From: Polynucleobacter meluiroseus | GTDB lineage: Bacteria > Bacteroidota > Bacteroidia > Flavobacteriales_D > Crocinitomicaceae | DNA length: 7,869 nucleotides | Direction of reading: 5' to 3' | NCBI GenBank assembly: GCA_943328715.2 | Contig: CALQBB020000026.1 | Coordinates: 1 to 7,869, forward strand | Part shown: piece by piece, positions 1-7,145 of the stretch | How positions within the stretch are numbered: position 1 is the first letter of the stretch | Layout: each line of letters opens with the position of its first letter | Position numbers and translations under genes: made by a program | Notes under the pieces: generated by a model | The model's input: the letters and a program-made list of their open reading frames with translations, nothing else | Databases searched by the model: none | Told to the model about the DNA's origin: nothing

Positions 1-1369
1 CTTTCAATTGAAAGAACTGCTTGGAAATACGTGTCAGTTCAGCTTCTACCATGCTGACTTGATTGGAGTCTACTTCGTGCGTTAATTGCGTCCACTTGGA
101 ACTCAGTTTCAAGGTTAATTCATCTAGTTCACTGAAATCGATGGCCTGACTTCCTTCGCGTTCGAGAAATTCTTGTTTCAATTCCATCGGATTACGCCAT
201 AAATCTTGCGCGGTGAATCCCATCGCTTGCCATTCGTTCCAGTTTTTTTCTTCCAAGAGAAGGATGCTCGTTCGTGCTTGAATCAAGGGGAATAAGACTT
301 CAGCTTCTTCGAAGACTTCTTTTAACTGCAGCCAATACATGATTTCACCCGGACCTCCAACGTAACATAAGTTCGGTAAGAGAAATTCTTGGTAAACCGG
401 ACGCAAAACCACATTCGGGGAAAAGGACTCCGGATGGTTTCTCAGTTCCGTCAGCATGCTTTCGGTATCTAATTCTTTGGAACCGAATTGAAATCCTGTT
501 TCCGTCCGTTGAATGCGCTCGCGCTTGTCGGGACTCAAATAAAACAGATTTGTGTCCTTCGCTTCAACTTGCAAGGGAAATCCCGCTTGACTTAAGGATT
601 GATTCGTTCGTTCCACTGCTTTCGCTGAAAATCCGCTTAACAGTTCTTGTTTGAAAATAGGGGAGAACGCTTCTTTCCAGAGCGTCAAGTCACCATCGAT
701 GATGATCAAGCCGTAATGTCCAAATAGTTCATTGACGAATTGAAAAAAGGCTTTGCCATACGTTTCGCCGGACATCGCCTCCATCAAGGAATGAATTTCA
801 CTTTCCGGATGATTTTGGAATTTCGTTTGAATTTCTGAAATCACGGCTTCGAGTCCGTCTAGGTTCATGCGTCCAACAGCGCCACCTTGGGAACGATCCC
901 ATTTCAAGACCTGCTGAAACAATGAAACCGATTGAATTTCGGCAAAATCATGGTCTTCGGATGCCATCCAGTAAACAGGAACGAATTCGTAGTCTGGATA
1001 ACTCGCTTTCAGTTCCTCACATTGTTTGATGACGTGAAGAATTTTATACAGGAAAAACAAGGGTCCAGTTGCTAAACTGAGTTGGTGTCCAGTCGTCACC
1101 GTAAAACAATTGGCTTGTCCTAGTTTCTCAATATTCGTTTGTACGTGTTCAGTACGCAGGACATCTTCATACAATTCCTCGAGTCCTTCTTGCAACAAAT
1201 CGCGCTGTGAAGCACCAAAAACGCGTTGTTTTTCAGTCAACTGTTCCAAGAATGCTTCCTTCGAAAATGGACGTTGAATCCATGCAGACAAGGCCGCTTG
1301 ATTTTCGGTGAAAAGTCGCTGTTTCTCGTTGAAAAACGGCGTGGAAGAACGTGGGATGTCTATGCGCAT
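1..1369 (-). CDS. bshC: Bacillithiol biosynthesis cysteine-adding enzyme BshC (C-terminus beyond window)
   Basis: BshC is assigned the last step of bacillithiol synthesis, adding cysteine to glucosaminyl-malate to give the cytosolic low-molecular-weight thiol that replaces glutathione in Firmicutes and many Bacteroidota. I translated the reverse strand from ATG at 1369-1367 and found 456 uninterrupted codons to the window edge. The family is usually about 530 residues, so roughly the last 70 are missing. Family hallmarks are visible: TGHQL at residues 93-97, YWMASEDHDFAE at 133-144, and a conserved block at about 323-349 that begins RPVYQEF and contains GGPGEI. The start lies 7 nt after the icmF stop, so the two genes should share a transcript. 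There is no Shine-Dalgarno sequence, as is usual in Bacteroidota. The visible part is intact. Assignment is by motif recognition. The cysteine-ligase role is family knowledge and its mechanism is not shown by the sequence. Confidence 0.93.
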   Translation of the reverse strand, partial: MRIDIPRSSTPFFNEKQRLFTENQAALSAWIQRPFSKEAFLEQLTEKQRVFGASQRDLLQEGLEELYEDVLRTEHVQTNIEKLGQANCFTVTTGHQLSLATGPLFFLYKILHVIKQCEELKASYPDYEFVPVYWMASEDHDFAEIQSVSLFQQVLKWDRSQGGAVGRMNLDGLEAVISEIQTKFQNHPESEIHSLMEAMSGETYGKAFFQFVNELFGHYGLIIIDGDLTLWKEAFSPIFKQELLSGFSAKAVERTNQSLSQAGFPLQVEAKDTNLFYLSPDKRERIQRTETGFQFGSKELDTESMLTELRNHPESFSPNVVLRPVYQEFLLPNLCYVGGPGEIMYWLQLKEVFEEAEVLFPLIQARTSILLLEEKNWNEWQAMGFTAQDLWRNPMELKQEFLEREGSQAIDFSELDELTLKLSSKWTQLTHEVDSNQVSMVEAELTRISKQFFQLK

Positions 1370-1376
1370 CAGCGAA

Positions 1377-4300
1377 TTACATGTTTCGACGATACTGACC
1401 ACCCACTTCAAACAAGGCTGAAGTAATTTGTCCTAGTGAAGCGAACTTACACGTTTCCATCAATTCTTCAAACATGTTTCGGTTATTGATCGCCGCATCT
1501 TGTATTTTCGAAATTCCATTCAATGCCGGTGTTTCGTTTCCTTTTTGCAGGTGTTGCAACATCGTGATTTGGTATTCTTTCTCTTCTTCCGTTGCGCGGA
1601 TTACTTCCTTCGGTAGCACCGTTGGAGATCCTTTTGAACTTAAGAAGGTATTTACACCGATAATCGGGAATTCGCCTGTGTGCTTCAAGGTTTCGTAGTA
1701 CAAGGATTCTTCCTGAATTTTCGAACGTTGGTACATAGTTTCCATCGCTCCTAAAACGCCACCACGCTCGGTGATGCGGTCGAATTCGGTTAATACTGCC
1801 GATTCTACCAAGTCCGTTAATTCGTCGATGATGAACGATCCTTGTAATGGATTCTCGTTTTTCGCTAATCCAAGTTCGCGGTTGATGATCAACTGAATCG
1901 CCATGGCACGACGTACAGATTCCTCTGTTGGAGTTGTTATCGCCTCGTCATACGCATTCGTATGTAAGGAATTACAGTTGTCATATATTGCGTACAATGC
2001 TTGAAGCGTCGTACGAATGTCGTTAAAGTCAATTTCTTGCGCGTGTAGCGAGCGTCCAGATGTTTGAATGTGGTACTTCAACATTTGCGCACGTGGATTC
2101 GCACCGTATTTCTTCGCCAAAGCTTTCGCCCACAAACGTCGAGCAACACGTCCGATCACTGCATATTCTGGATCAATTCCGTTGGAGAAGAAGAAGGACA
2201 AGTTCGGACCGAAGTCGTTGATGTCCATACCGCGACTTAAATAGTATTCCACGTACGTGAATCCATTCGCCAAGGTAAATGCCAATTGTGTAATTGGATT
2301 CGCTCCGGCTTCTGCAATGTGGTAACCTGAAATGGACACCGAATAGAAGTTTCGCACGCCATTTTCGATGAAATACTGTTGTACGTCTCCCATCAAGCGC
2401 AACGCGAATTCAGTCGAGAAAATACAGGTATTCTGTGCTTGATCTTCTTTTAAAATATCTGCTTGAACGGTTCCACGCACTTGTTTCAAGGTTTCCGTTT
2501 TGATGTCCAAATAGACATCCGCTGGAAGTACTTGATCGCCCGTGACACCGAGTAACATCAATCCGAGTCCATCGTTTCCTTCCGGTAATTCACCTTGGTA
2601 ACTTGGACGCGCAACGCCTTTGGCTTTGTAAATCGCAGCGATTTTCGCTTCCACTTCAGCTTCAAGTCCGTTCGCTTTGATGTATTTCTCACAATTTTGA
2701 TCGATGGCTGCATTCATGAAGAAGGCCAACAACATCGGTGCTGGACCATTAATCGTCATGGAAACAGACGTCGCTGGATGACTCAAGTCAAATCCAGAAT
2801 ATAATTTTTTCGCATCGTCCAAACAGCAAATGGAAACTCCTGAATTTCCGATTTTCCCATAAATATCGGGACGTATTGCTGGATCATTTCCATATAACGT
2901 CACGGAGTCAAACGCTGTAGAAAGTCGTTTCGCTGGCATGCCCAAACTCACGTAGTGAAAACGCTTGTTCGTGCGCTCTGGTCCACCTTCCCCTGCAAAC
3001 ATACGCGTTGGATCTTCTCCCTCGCGTTTGAATGGGAACAATCCAGAAGTGTAAGGGAATTCACCTGGGAAATTCTCTTGAAGAACCCAACGTAAAATAT
3101 CACCCCAGCTGCTGTATCTTGGTGCCGCAACTTTCGGGATTTGTGAATGGGACAACGATTCGGTATGCGTTTGAATGCTCAATACTTTGTCGCGTACCTT
3201 GAATTGGTATTCCGGATTTTTGAAGGATTGTTTCTTCGCATCCCAGTTTTGAAGGATTTCCCAATTACGTGGATCGAAGTTTAATTTTTCTTTGTCCAAA
3301 GTCTCTTGCAATCCTTTGATCAATCGGTCTTTGTCCTCAATCGTTGACTGCTCCAATGTCCCGATAGAGGATTGTAATCCTTGCAGTCTATCCGCAACTT
3401 TTACTTGCTCATTCACCCACTTGTCGTAGGCTCTGTTGTTTTCTGAAATCTCAGACAAGTAACGTGTTCTTTCTGGTGGAATTACGTAAATTTTCTCGGA
3501 CATCTCGCGTGTAATCTGGAAAGTCGAATGCAAGTCAGCGCCTGTTTTCTCAACCATTTTATCCATGATCACCTTGTACAAGGAGTTCATTCCCGGATCA
3601 TTGAATTGAGAAGCAATCGTTCCGTAAACCGGCATGTCATCCACATTGGAATCCCACAAGTTATGGTTGCGTTGGTATTGTTTGCGGACGTCGCGCAAGG
3701 CATCGAGTGCTCCGCGTTTGTCGAATTTATTTAAGGAAATCACGTCGGCAAAGTCCAACATGTCGATTTTTTCTAATTGCGTCGCAGCACCGTATTCCGG
3801 CGTCATCACGTACAAGGAAACATCGGAGTGATCTAAAATTTCTGTGTCCGATTGACCAATTCCAGAAGTTTCCAAAATGATCAAATCGTAGTTCGCTGCT
3901 TTCAAAATACTGATGGCTTCAGCAACGTGTTTCGATAAAGCCAAATTGGATTGACGTGTTGCCAATGAGCGCATGTACACGCGTTCACTTTTGATCGAGT
4001 TCATGCGAATACGGTCACCCAACAAGGCTCCTCCCGTTTTGCGTTTCGATGGATCCACGGAAACCACCGCAATTTGTTTGTCCGTAAAGTCAATCAAGAA
4101 ACGACGAACCAATTCATCCACGAGGGATGATTTTCCGGCACCACCAGTTCCCGTAATTCCTAATACAGGAATCGCAGATTTATCTGAAATGGCATGAATT
4201 TCTTTCAATAAGGCACTGTTTTCCGCTGGGAAATTTTCTGCTCCCGAAATCACACGTGCAATTGTTGGAACGAATTTGTCTGCCAATTTCGTGAGTACTT

Positions 4301-4772
4301 CCGTCGTACTTGGCAAAGAACTCGGTTCTCCCACGGGAAAATCACATTTCTCGATCAAATCGTTGATCATTCCTTGCAATCCCATGGAACGTCCATCGTC
4401 AGGATGGTAGATGCGGGTAATCCCGTATCCTTGTAATTCGGCGATTTCGGATGGAAGAATGGTTCCACCACCACCACCAAAAATTTTCACATGTGGCGCT
4501 CCTTTTTCCTGAAGCAAATCGTACATGTATTTGAAGTATTCGATGTGTCCACCTTGGTAAGATGTCATCGCAATCGCTTGTGCATCCTCTTGAATGGCAC
4601 AGTCCACCACTTCTTCTACCGAACGATCGTGTCCGAGGTGAATGACTTCACATCCCGTTGCTTGGATGATGCGACGCATGATGTTGATGGCAGCGTCATG
4701 TCCATCAAATAAGGAGGCTGCAGTTACGATGCGAATTTTATTAACTGGTATGTAGGGAGCTACTTGTTCCAT
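1377..4772 (-). CDS. icmF: IcmF: fused coenzyme-B12-dependent isobutyryl-CoA mutase with built-in G-protein chaperone
   Basis: This 1131-residue protein has the full IcmF order. Residues 12-145 are a B12-binding domain (DGHD at 23-26, with His25 the expected lower cobalt ligand, and a five-glycine run at 99-103). Residues about 200-410 are a MeaB-like GTPase (P-loop GTGGAGKSS at 208-216, ETSGIGQSD at 301-309, NKFD at 348-351). A charged helical linker spans about 425-545. Residues about 550-1131 are the acyl-CoA mutase TIM barrel. IcmF interconverts isobutyryl-CoA and n-butyryl-CoA by an adenosylcobalamin radical mechanism; the GTPase domain gates cofactor loading. Methylmalonyl-CoA mutases have Tyr and Arg at two substrate-contacting sites (Tyr89 and Arg207 in the classical enzyme). 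Here I read Phe579 and Gln780, the IcmF pair, which argues for branched monocarboxylic acyl-CoAs. Automated labels may say methylmalonyl-CoA mutase. The gene is intact, 95 bp after the upstream small gene and 7 nt before bshC. Confidence 0.95.
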   Translation of the reverse strand: MEQVAPYIPVNKIRIVTAASLFDGHDAAINIMRRIIQATGCEVIHLGHDRSVEEVVDCAIQEDAQAIAMTSYQGGHIEYFKYMYDLLQEKGAPHVKIFGGGGGTILPSEIAELQGYGITRIYHPDDGRSMGLQGMINDLIEKCDFPVGEPSSLPSTTEVLTKLADKFVPTIARVISGAENFPAENSALLKEIHAISDKSAIPVLGITGTGGAGKSSLVDELVRRFLIDFTDKQIAVVSVDPSKRKTGGALLGDRIRMNSIKSERVYMRSLATRQSNLALSKHVAEAISILKAANYDLIILETSGIGQSDTEILDHSDVSLYVMTPEYGAATQLEKIDMLDFADVISLNKFDKRGALDALRDVRKQYQRNHNLWDSNVDDMPVYGTIASQFNDPGMNSLYKVIMDKMVEKTGADLHSTFQITREMSEKIYVIPPERTRYLSEISENNRAYDKWVNEQVKVADRLQGLQSSIGTLEQSTIEDKDRLIKGLQETLDKEKLNFDPRNWEILQNWDAKKQSFKNPEYQFKVRDKVLSIQTHTESLSHSQIPKVAAPRYSSWGDILRWVLQENFPGEFPYTSGLFPFKREGEDPTRMFAGEGGPERTNKRFHYVSLGMPAKRLSTAFDSVTLYGNDPAIRPDIYGKIGNSGVSICCLDDAKKLYSGFDLSHPATSVSMTINGPAPMLLAFFMNAAIDQNCEKYIKANGLEAEVEAKIAAIYKAKGVARPSYQGELPEGNDGLGLMLLGVTGDQVLPADVYLDIKTETLKQVRGTVQADILKEDQAQNTCIFSTEFALRLMGDVQQYFIENGVRNFYSVSISGYHIAEAGANPITQLAFTLANGFTYVEYYLSRGMDINDFGPNLSFFFSNGIDPEYAVIGRVARRLWAKALAKKYGANPRAQMLKYHIQTSGRSLHAQEIDFNDIRTTLQALYAIYDNCNSLHTNAYDEAITTPTEESVRRAMAIQLIINRELGLAKNENPLQGSFIIDELTDLVESAVLTEFDRITERGGVLGAMETMYQRSKIQEESLYYETLKHTGEFPIIGVNTFLSSKGSPTVLPKEVIRATEEEKEYQITMLQHLQKGNETPALNGISKIQDAAINNRNMFEELMETCKFASLGQITSALFEVGGQYRRNM

Positions 4773-4797
4773 GCTATTTCACGTGTTGTTTGATGGA

Positions 4798-4805
4798 CAA
4801 AACTA
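4798..4805 (-). promoter_or_regulatory. Possible Bacteroidota -7 element upstream of icmF
   Basis: On the minus strand this reads TAGTTTTG, an exact match to the Bacteroidota -7 consensus TAnnTTTG. It lies 25 nt upstream of the icmF ATG, which would give a leader of about 20 nt. The nearest upstream TTTG (minus strand, 4834-4831) is 25 nt away, longer than the usual 17-23, so the -33 half is weak. If real, icmF-bshC could be transcribed independently of the flavoprotein gene upstream. The match is seen; its function is inference. Confidence 0.3.
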
Positions 4806-4821
4806 CGCAAAAAATGCTGAT

Positions 4822-4865
4822 TTTAGGGAACAAATCGGGATGAAATACAAACGAAGTTTAGGGAA
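4822..4865. repeat. 9-bp direct repeat in the icmF upstream gap
   Basis: TTTAGGGAA on the plus strand (TTCCCTAAA on the minus strand) occurs twice, at 4822-4830 and 4857-4865, with starts 35 bp apart. Both copies lie in the 95-bp gap before icmF, and the nearer copy is 16 bp upstream of the candidate -7 box. A paired regulator site is one possible reading. With a short gap and AT-rich sequence, chance remains quite possible. Confidence 0.25.
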
Positions 4866-4867
4866 GA

Positions 4868-5122
4868 CTATGCTTGATGTGGCGGGATGTTTTCCGTTCC
4901 AATGGACTCAAACTCGTCTTTGGAAGAAACCAAGAATCCCTCCGCGCAATCCAACATGTCCTGAACACGAAGAATTTCTGGATATTGCTTCGCTTCTACA
5001 TGGATCGTAAATACTTGTTTGCCAATGCGTTGTTTTTCGGTAAAATGACGATCATCGATAAGCTCGTAGAACGACTTTTCGTTTGCTAATTTTCGGTATT
5101 GCGGAAAAGCGAACCCGGACAT
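4868..5122 (-). CDS. 84-residue conserved-looking protein of unknown function, coupled to the flavoprotein gene
   Basis: I do not recognise a named family. ATG at 5122-5120 shares one base with the TGA of the upstream flavoprotein gene (TGATG), a classic arrangement for translational coupling. That arrangement and the same-strand context are the main evidence that the gene is real. The 84-residue product is soluble in appearance, with no signal peptide or membrane segment. It has a mixed alpha/beta-like composition, with a central stretch HVEAKQYPEILRVQDML at residues 41-57, a single cysteine (Cys59) and an acidic, probably floppy tail from about 66. It has no metal-binding cluster or nucleotide motif. 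Overlapping plus-strand frames look like antisense shadows. A role beside the flavoprotein is inferred from position only. Confidence 0.72.
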   Translation of the reverse strand: MSGFAFPQYRKLANEKSFYELIDDRHFTEKQRIGKQVFTIHVEAKQYPEILRVQDMLDCAEGFLVSSKDEFESIGTENIPPHQA

Positions 5123-6612
5123 CAGAGACGTTCTAGTGGTGTTTTTACGCCATCAACAAGCGAATAACACGCTAATTTGTCCTTGAAAACGGAAGACTTG
5201 AAGATCGAACGATTCAATAACATGCGCACACATTCTTGAATTCCTTCAACGATGGATGGATGCGGGTGAATCAATTCGGAAAGTACTTCGATGGACATGT
5301 TGAGCTTGATTAACAAGCCAACCGCCTGAATCGCTGTCGAAGCATGTGCTCCCACAACACGCATTCCGAGGATGCGCATGTCTTTGTCGTTTGTCACGAT
5401 GATTTTGAAGAATCCCTGTGTTTTGCGCATGGCAATGGCTCTGGTGATCAAGGAGTAATCGATTTTTACCACTTTCACTGGAATGCTTTGCTCCACACAT
5501 TGTTGTTCGTTCAGTCCGACCGAAGCAACTTCTGGTGAAAGGAACATGATCGTACAGACATTGTCGTAGTTCAAGCGTTCTGGAATATTACCAAATGCTT
5601 TTTCGACAGCGTGTCGTGCTTCAATCTCGCCCATATTCACCAGTGCGATTCTTCCGGAAACATCTCCAACGGCATAAATATTAGGAACACTGGTCACGGT
5701 GTCATCGTCGCCGATGTGCACTCCGCGTTGGGACATTTCAACGCCTGCGTTTTCGAGTCCGAGTCCTTCGACATTTGGAATTCTACCAACGGATAACAAT
5801 GCTTTTTCTACTCGGATGATCTCATGACTTCCATCTGGATACGACAATTCGTATTCGACTTCGCCATCGATTTTTTCCAAGCGTTCTAATTTCGCGTTGG
5901 AGTGAATGGTTACGCCATGTTTTTTCATGTTACTAGCCACCAAGGTGGAAATGTCTTCATCTTCGAAGGGCAGAATGCGCTCTTGACGGTCGATCAAATA
6001 CACTTTGGTTTTCCCGAAATTGGAGAAAATAGTAGCGTACTCACAACCAATAACTCCCGCTCCAACAATCACTAAGCTTTTCGGAAAATCGGTGATGTGA
6101 TCAATTCCGTCGCTGGTCAAAATGATTTCCTCGTCTACTTCGATGTTCGGAAGTGACCTCGGACGACTTCCCGTGGCTAAAATGATTTTTTCTCCACGAA
6201 TGATCTTTTTTTCGCCTTCATGGTCAATTTCTACTTCATGCTTGGACAACAACTTTGCTTTTCCTCGCTCATACTGAAGCAGTTTTTTCATGGTTTCAGT
6301 CTGCAGCAATTTAATGTGCGCAGCATATTGGAATTTGCGTTCGAAAATGGCTTCCGATAAGTTTTTACGCACGTCGTCCCACGTTAATTCGAATTTCGTT
6401 CTTCCTTTCGAAACAATCATGTCGTTGATGTCCGCCACACGACTCGCAAGTTCCCACAAAGTCTTCGAGGATAAAGCGCCATTGTACACGCCAGCTCCTC
6501 CAACTCGGTCCTTTTCGATGAGGCAAACGTTCTTACCAAAATCAATTCCGCGCATGGCCGCTGCATAACCTGCAGGACCTCCACCAATCACTATTAAGTC
6601 AAATTCTTCCAT
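5122..6612 (-). CDS. Dihydrolipoamide-dehydrogenase-like FAD/NAD(P) oxidoreductase lacking the redox-active cysteine pair
   Basis: The 496-residue product has the pyridine-nucleotide disulfide oxidoreductase fold: FAD-binding GGGPAG at residues 10-15, ATGSRPR at 146-152, NAD(P)-binding GAGVIG at 184-189 followed by acidic Asp208 (favouring NAD(H)), the second FAD motif NIYAVGDVSG at 311-320, and a dimerisation domain from about 350. The C-terminal HPHPSIVE (449-456) keeps the His451/Glu456 spacing of the catalytic dyad in lipoamide dehydrogenase. The usual CxxxxC site, however, reads GGAGVYNGALSSK (38-50), with Gly41 and Ala46 where both cysteines should be. It should therefore not perform dithiol chemistry. 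A transhydrogenase, quinone or other electron-acceptor reductase is more likely (inference). I chose ATG at 6612-6610; an in-frame TTG seven codons upstream is less likely because it lies in the candidate -7 box. It heads the minus-strand cluster and overlaps the next gene by one base. Confidence 0.9.
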   Translation of the reverse strand: MEEFDLIVIGGGPAGYAAAMRGIDFGKNVCLIEKDRVGGAGVYNGALSSKTLWELASRVADINDMIVSKGRTKFELTWDDVRKNLSEAIFERKFQYAAHIKLLQTETMKKLLQYERGKAKLLSKHEVEIDHEGEKKIIRGEKIILATGSRPRSLPNIEVDEEIILTSDGIDHITDFPKSLVIVGAGVIGCEYATIFSNFGKTKVYLIDRQERILPFEDEDISTLVASNMKKHGVTIHSNAKLERLEKIDGEVEYELSYPDGSHEIIRVEKALLSVGRIPNVEGLGLENAGVEMSQRGVHIGDDDTVTSVPNIYAVGDVSGRIALVNMGEIEARHAVEKAFGNIPERLNYDNVCTIMFLSPEVASVGLNEQQCVEQSIPVKVVKIDYSLITRAIAMRKTQGFFKIIVTNDKDMRILGMRVVGAHASTAIQAVGLLIKLNMSIEVLSELIHPHPSIVEGIQECVRMLLNRSIFKSSVFKDKLACYSLVDGVKTPLERL

Positions 6613-6630
6613 GAATGTGTAAATTCGCGT

Positions 6631-6659
6631 CAAAGATACAGAGAAAAGAGATGAGTCAA
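6631..6659 (-). promoter_or_regulatory. Bacteroidota-type promoter for the minus-strand flavoprotein operon
   Basis: On the minus strand the -7 box TATCTTTG (6638-6631) matches TAnnTTTG exactly. A TTG at 6659-6657 sits 18 bp upstream, within the usual 17-23 spacing for the -33 element. Transcription would start near 6624, leaving a leader of about 12 nt before the ATG at 6612. The -33 part lies inside the first codons of the divergent gene starting at 6651. The match is seen; activity is inferred. Confidence 0.5.
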
Positions 6660-7145
6660 TTGAAGGAAAATGATCAAAATGCCTTAGAGTTAGCTAAACA
6701 GCAACTCGAACAGACGAAAAAGACATTCCGCAAGTGGAAACAAAGCAAGCCCAAAGAATTGGATCAAAAGTTTCATCAAGCGCATACCCAAGAATTCCAA
6801 AAGATGGATTGCTTGACCTGTGCGAATTGCTGTAAAACGACGAGTCCTATTTTTCGCGATGCGGATATCCGACGCATCGCCAAACGTTTACGCATGAAAG
6901 AAGCGCAGTTGATCGATCAATACTTAAAGATGGACGAAGAAAGTGACTACGTTTTGAAAAAATCTCCTTGTTCCTTCCTGTACGACGACAATACTTGTTC
7001 CATTTACGAGGATCGTCCGCTGGCGTGTCGCGAATACCCGCACACGGACCGAAAAAACATGTTTCAAATTCTGGAACTCACTGCCACGAATACAACGGTT
7101 TGTCCCGCAGTGGCACGCATCGTAGAGAAAATCACGAATCCATGA
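6651..7145 (+). CDS. CxxCxxCC (YkgJ-type) zinc/iron-chelating domain protein
   Basis: The 164-residue protein carries the signature of the CxxCxxCC family (YkgJ/UPF0153): Cys54, Cys57, Cys60 and Cys61 in DCLTCANCCK. These are followed by PCSFL (Cys107), NTCSIYEDRPLACREYP (Cys116, Cys126) and a final Cys151. The eight cysteines are expected to bind zinc or an iron-sulphur centre. The family is widespread but has no firmly established biochemical role. Residues 1-50 form a lysine/glutamine-rich, probably helical extension ahead of the metal domain. I chose ATG at 6651, preceded by the purine-rich stretch AGAGAAAAGAG. An in-frame ATG at 6615 would add 12 residues but would begin two bases from the divergent gene and read through the candidate promoter. 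The stop overlaps the start of the next gene (ATGA), so the two are probably translationally coupled. Confidence 0.88.
   Translation: MSQLKENDQNALELAKQQLEQTKKTFRKWKQSKPKELDQKFHQAHTQEFQKMDCLTCANCCKTTSPIFRDADIRRIAKRLRMKEAQLIDQYLKMDEESDYVLKKSPCSFLYDDNTCSIYEDRPLACREYPHTDRKNMFQILELTATNTTVCPAVARIVEKITNP

Noticed and set aside
1377..4772. Reading this as methylmalonyl-CoA mutase plus MeaB
   Set aside because: The single-chain B12-GTPase-mutase order and the Phe/Gln specificity pair match IcmF instead.
4780..4785. CACGTG palindrome in the icmF leader
   Set aside because: A six-base palindrome alone is expected by chance and has no second copy nearby.
4771..5089. Plus-strand frames of 79 (4771-5010) and 71 (4874-5089) codons
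   Set aside because: They are antisense to the 84-residue gene and the icmF start, have an unnatural composition, and no supporting context. The minus-strand frame has the TGATG overlap with the upstream gene.
5122..6612. Sequencing error or pseudogene explanation for the missing cysteines
   Set aside because: The frame is open over 496 codons, all other motifs are intact, and the loop reads as a coherent alternative with flanking residues (GG before, SK after) in register.
6613..6633. TTG start at 6633 adding seven residues to the flavoprotein
   Set aside because: The FAD-binding strand begins immediately after the ATG at 6612, and the upstream TTG lies within the candidate -7 box.
6615..6650. 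Earlier ATG at 6615 for the CxxCxxCC protein
   Set aside because: It would start two bases from the divergent ATG and run through the candidate minus-strand promoter. The 6651 ATG follows a purine-rich stretch. Not fully excluded.
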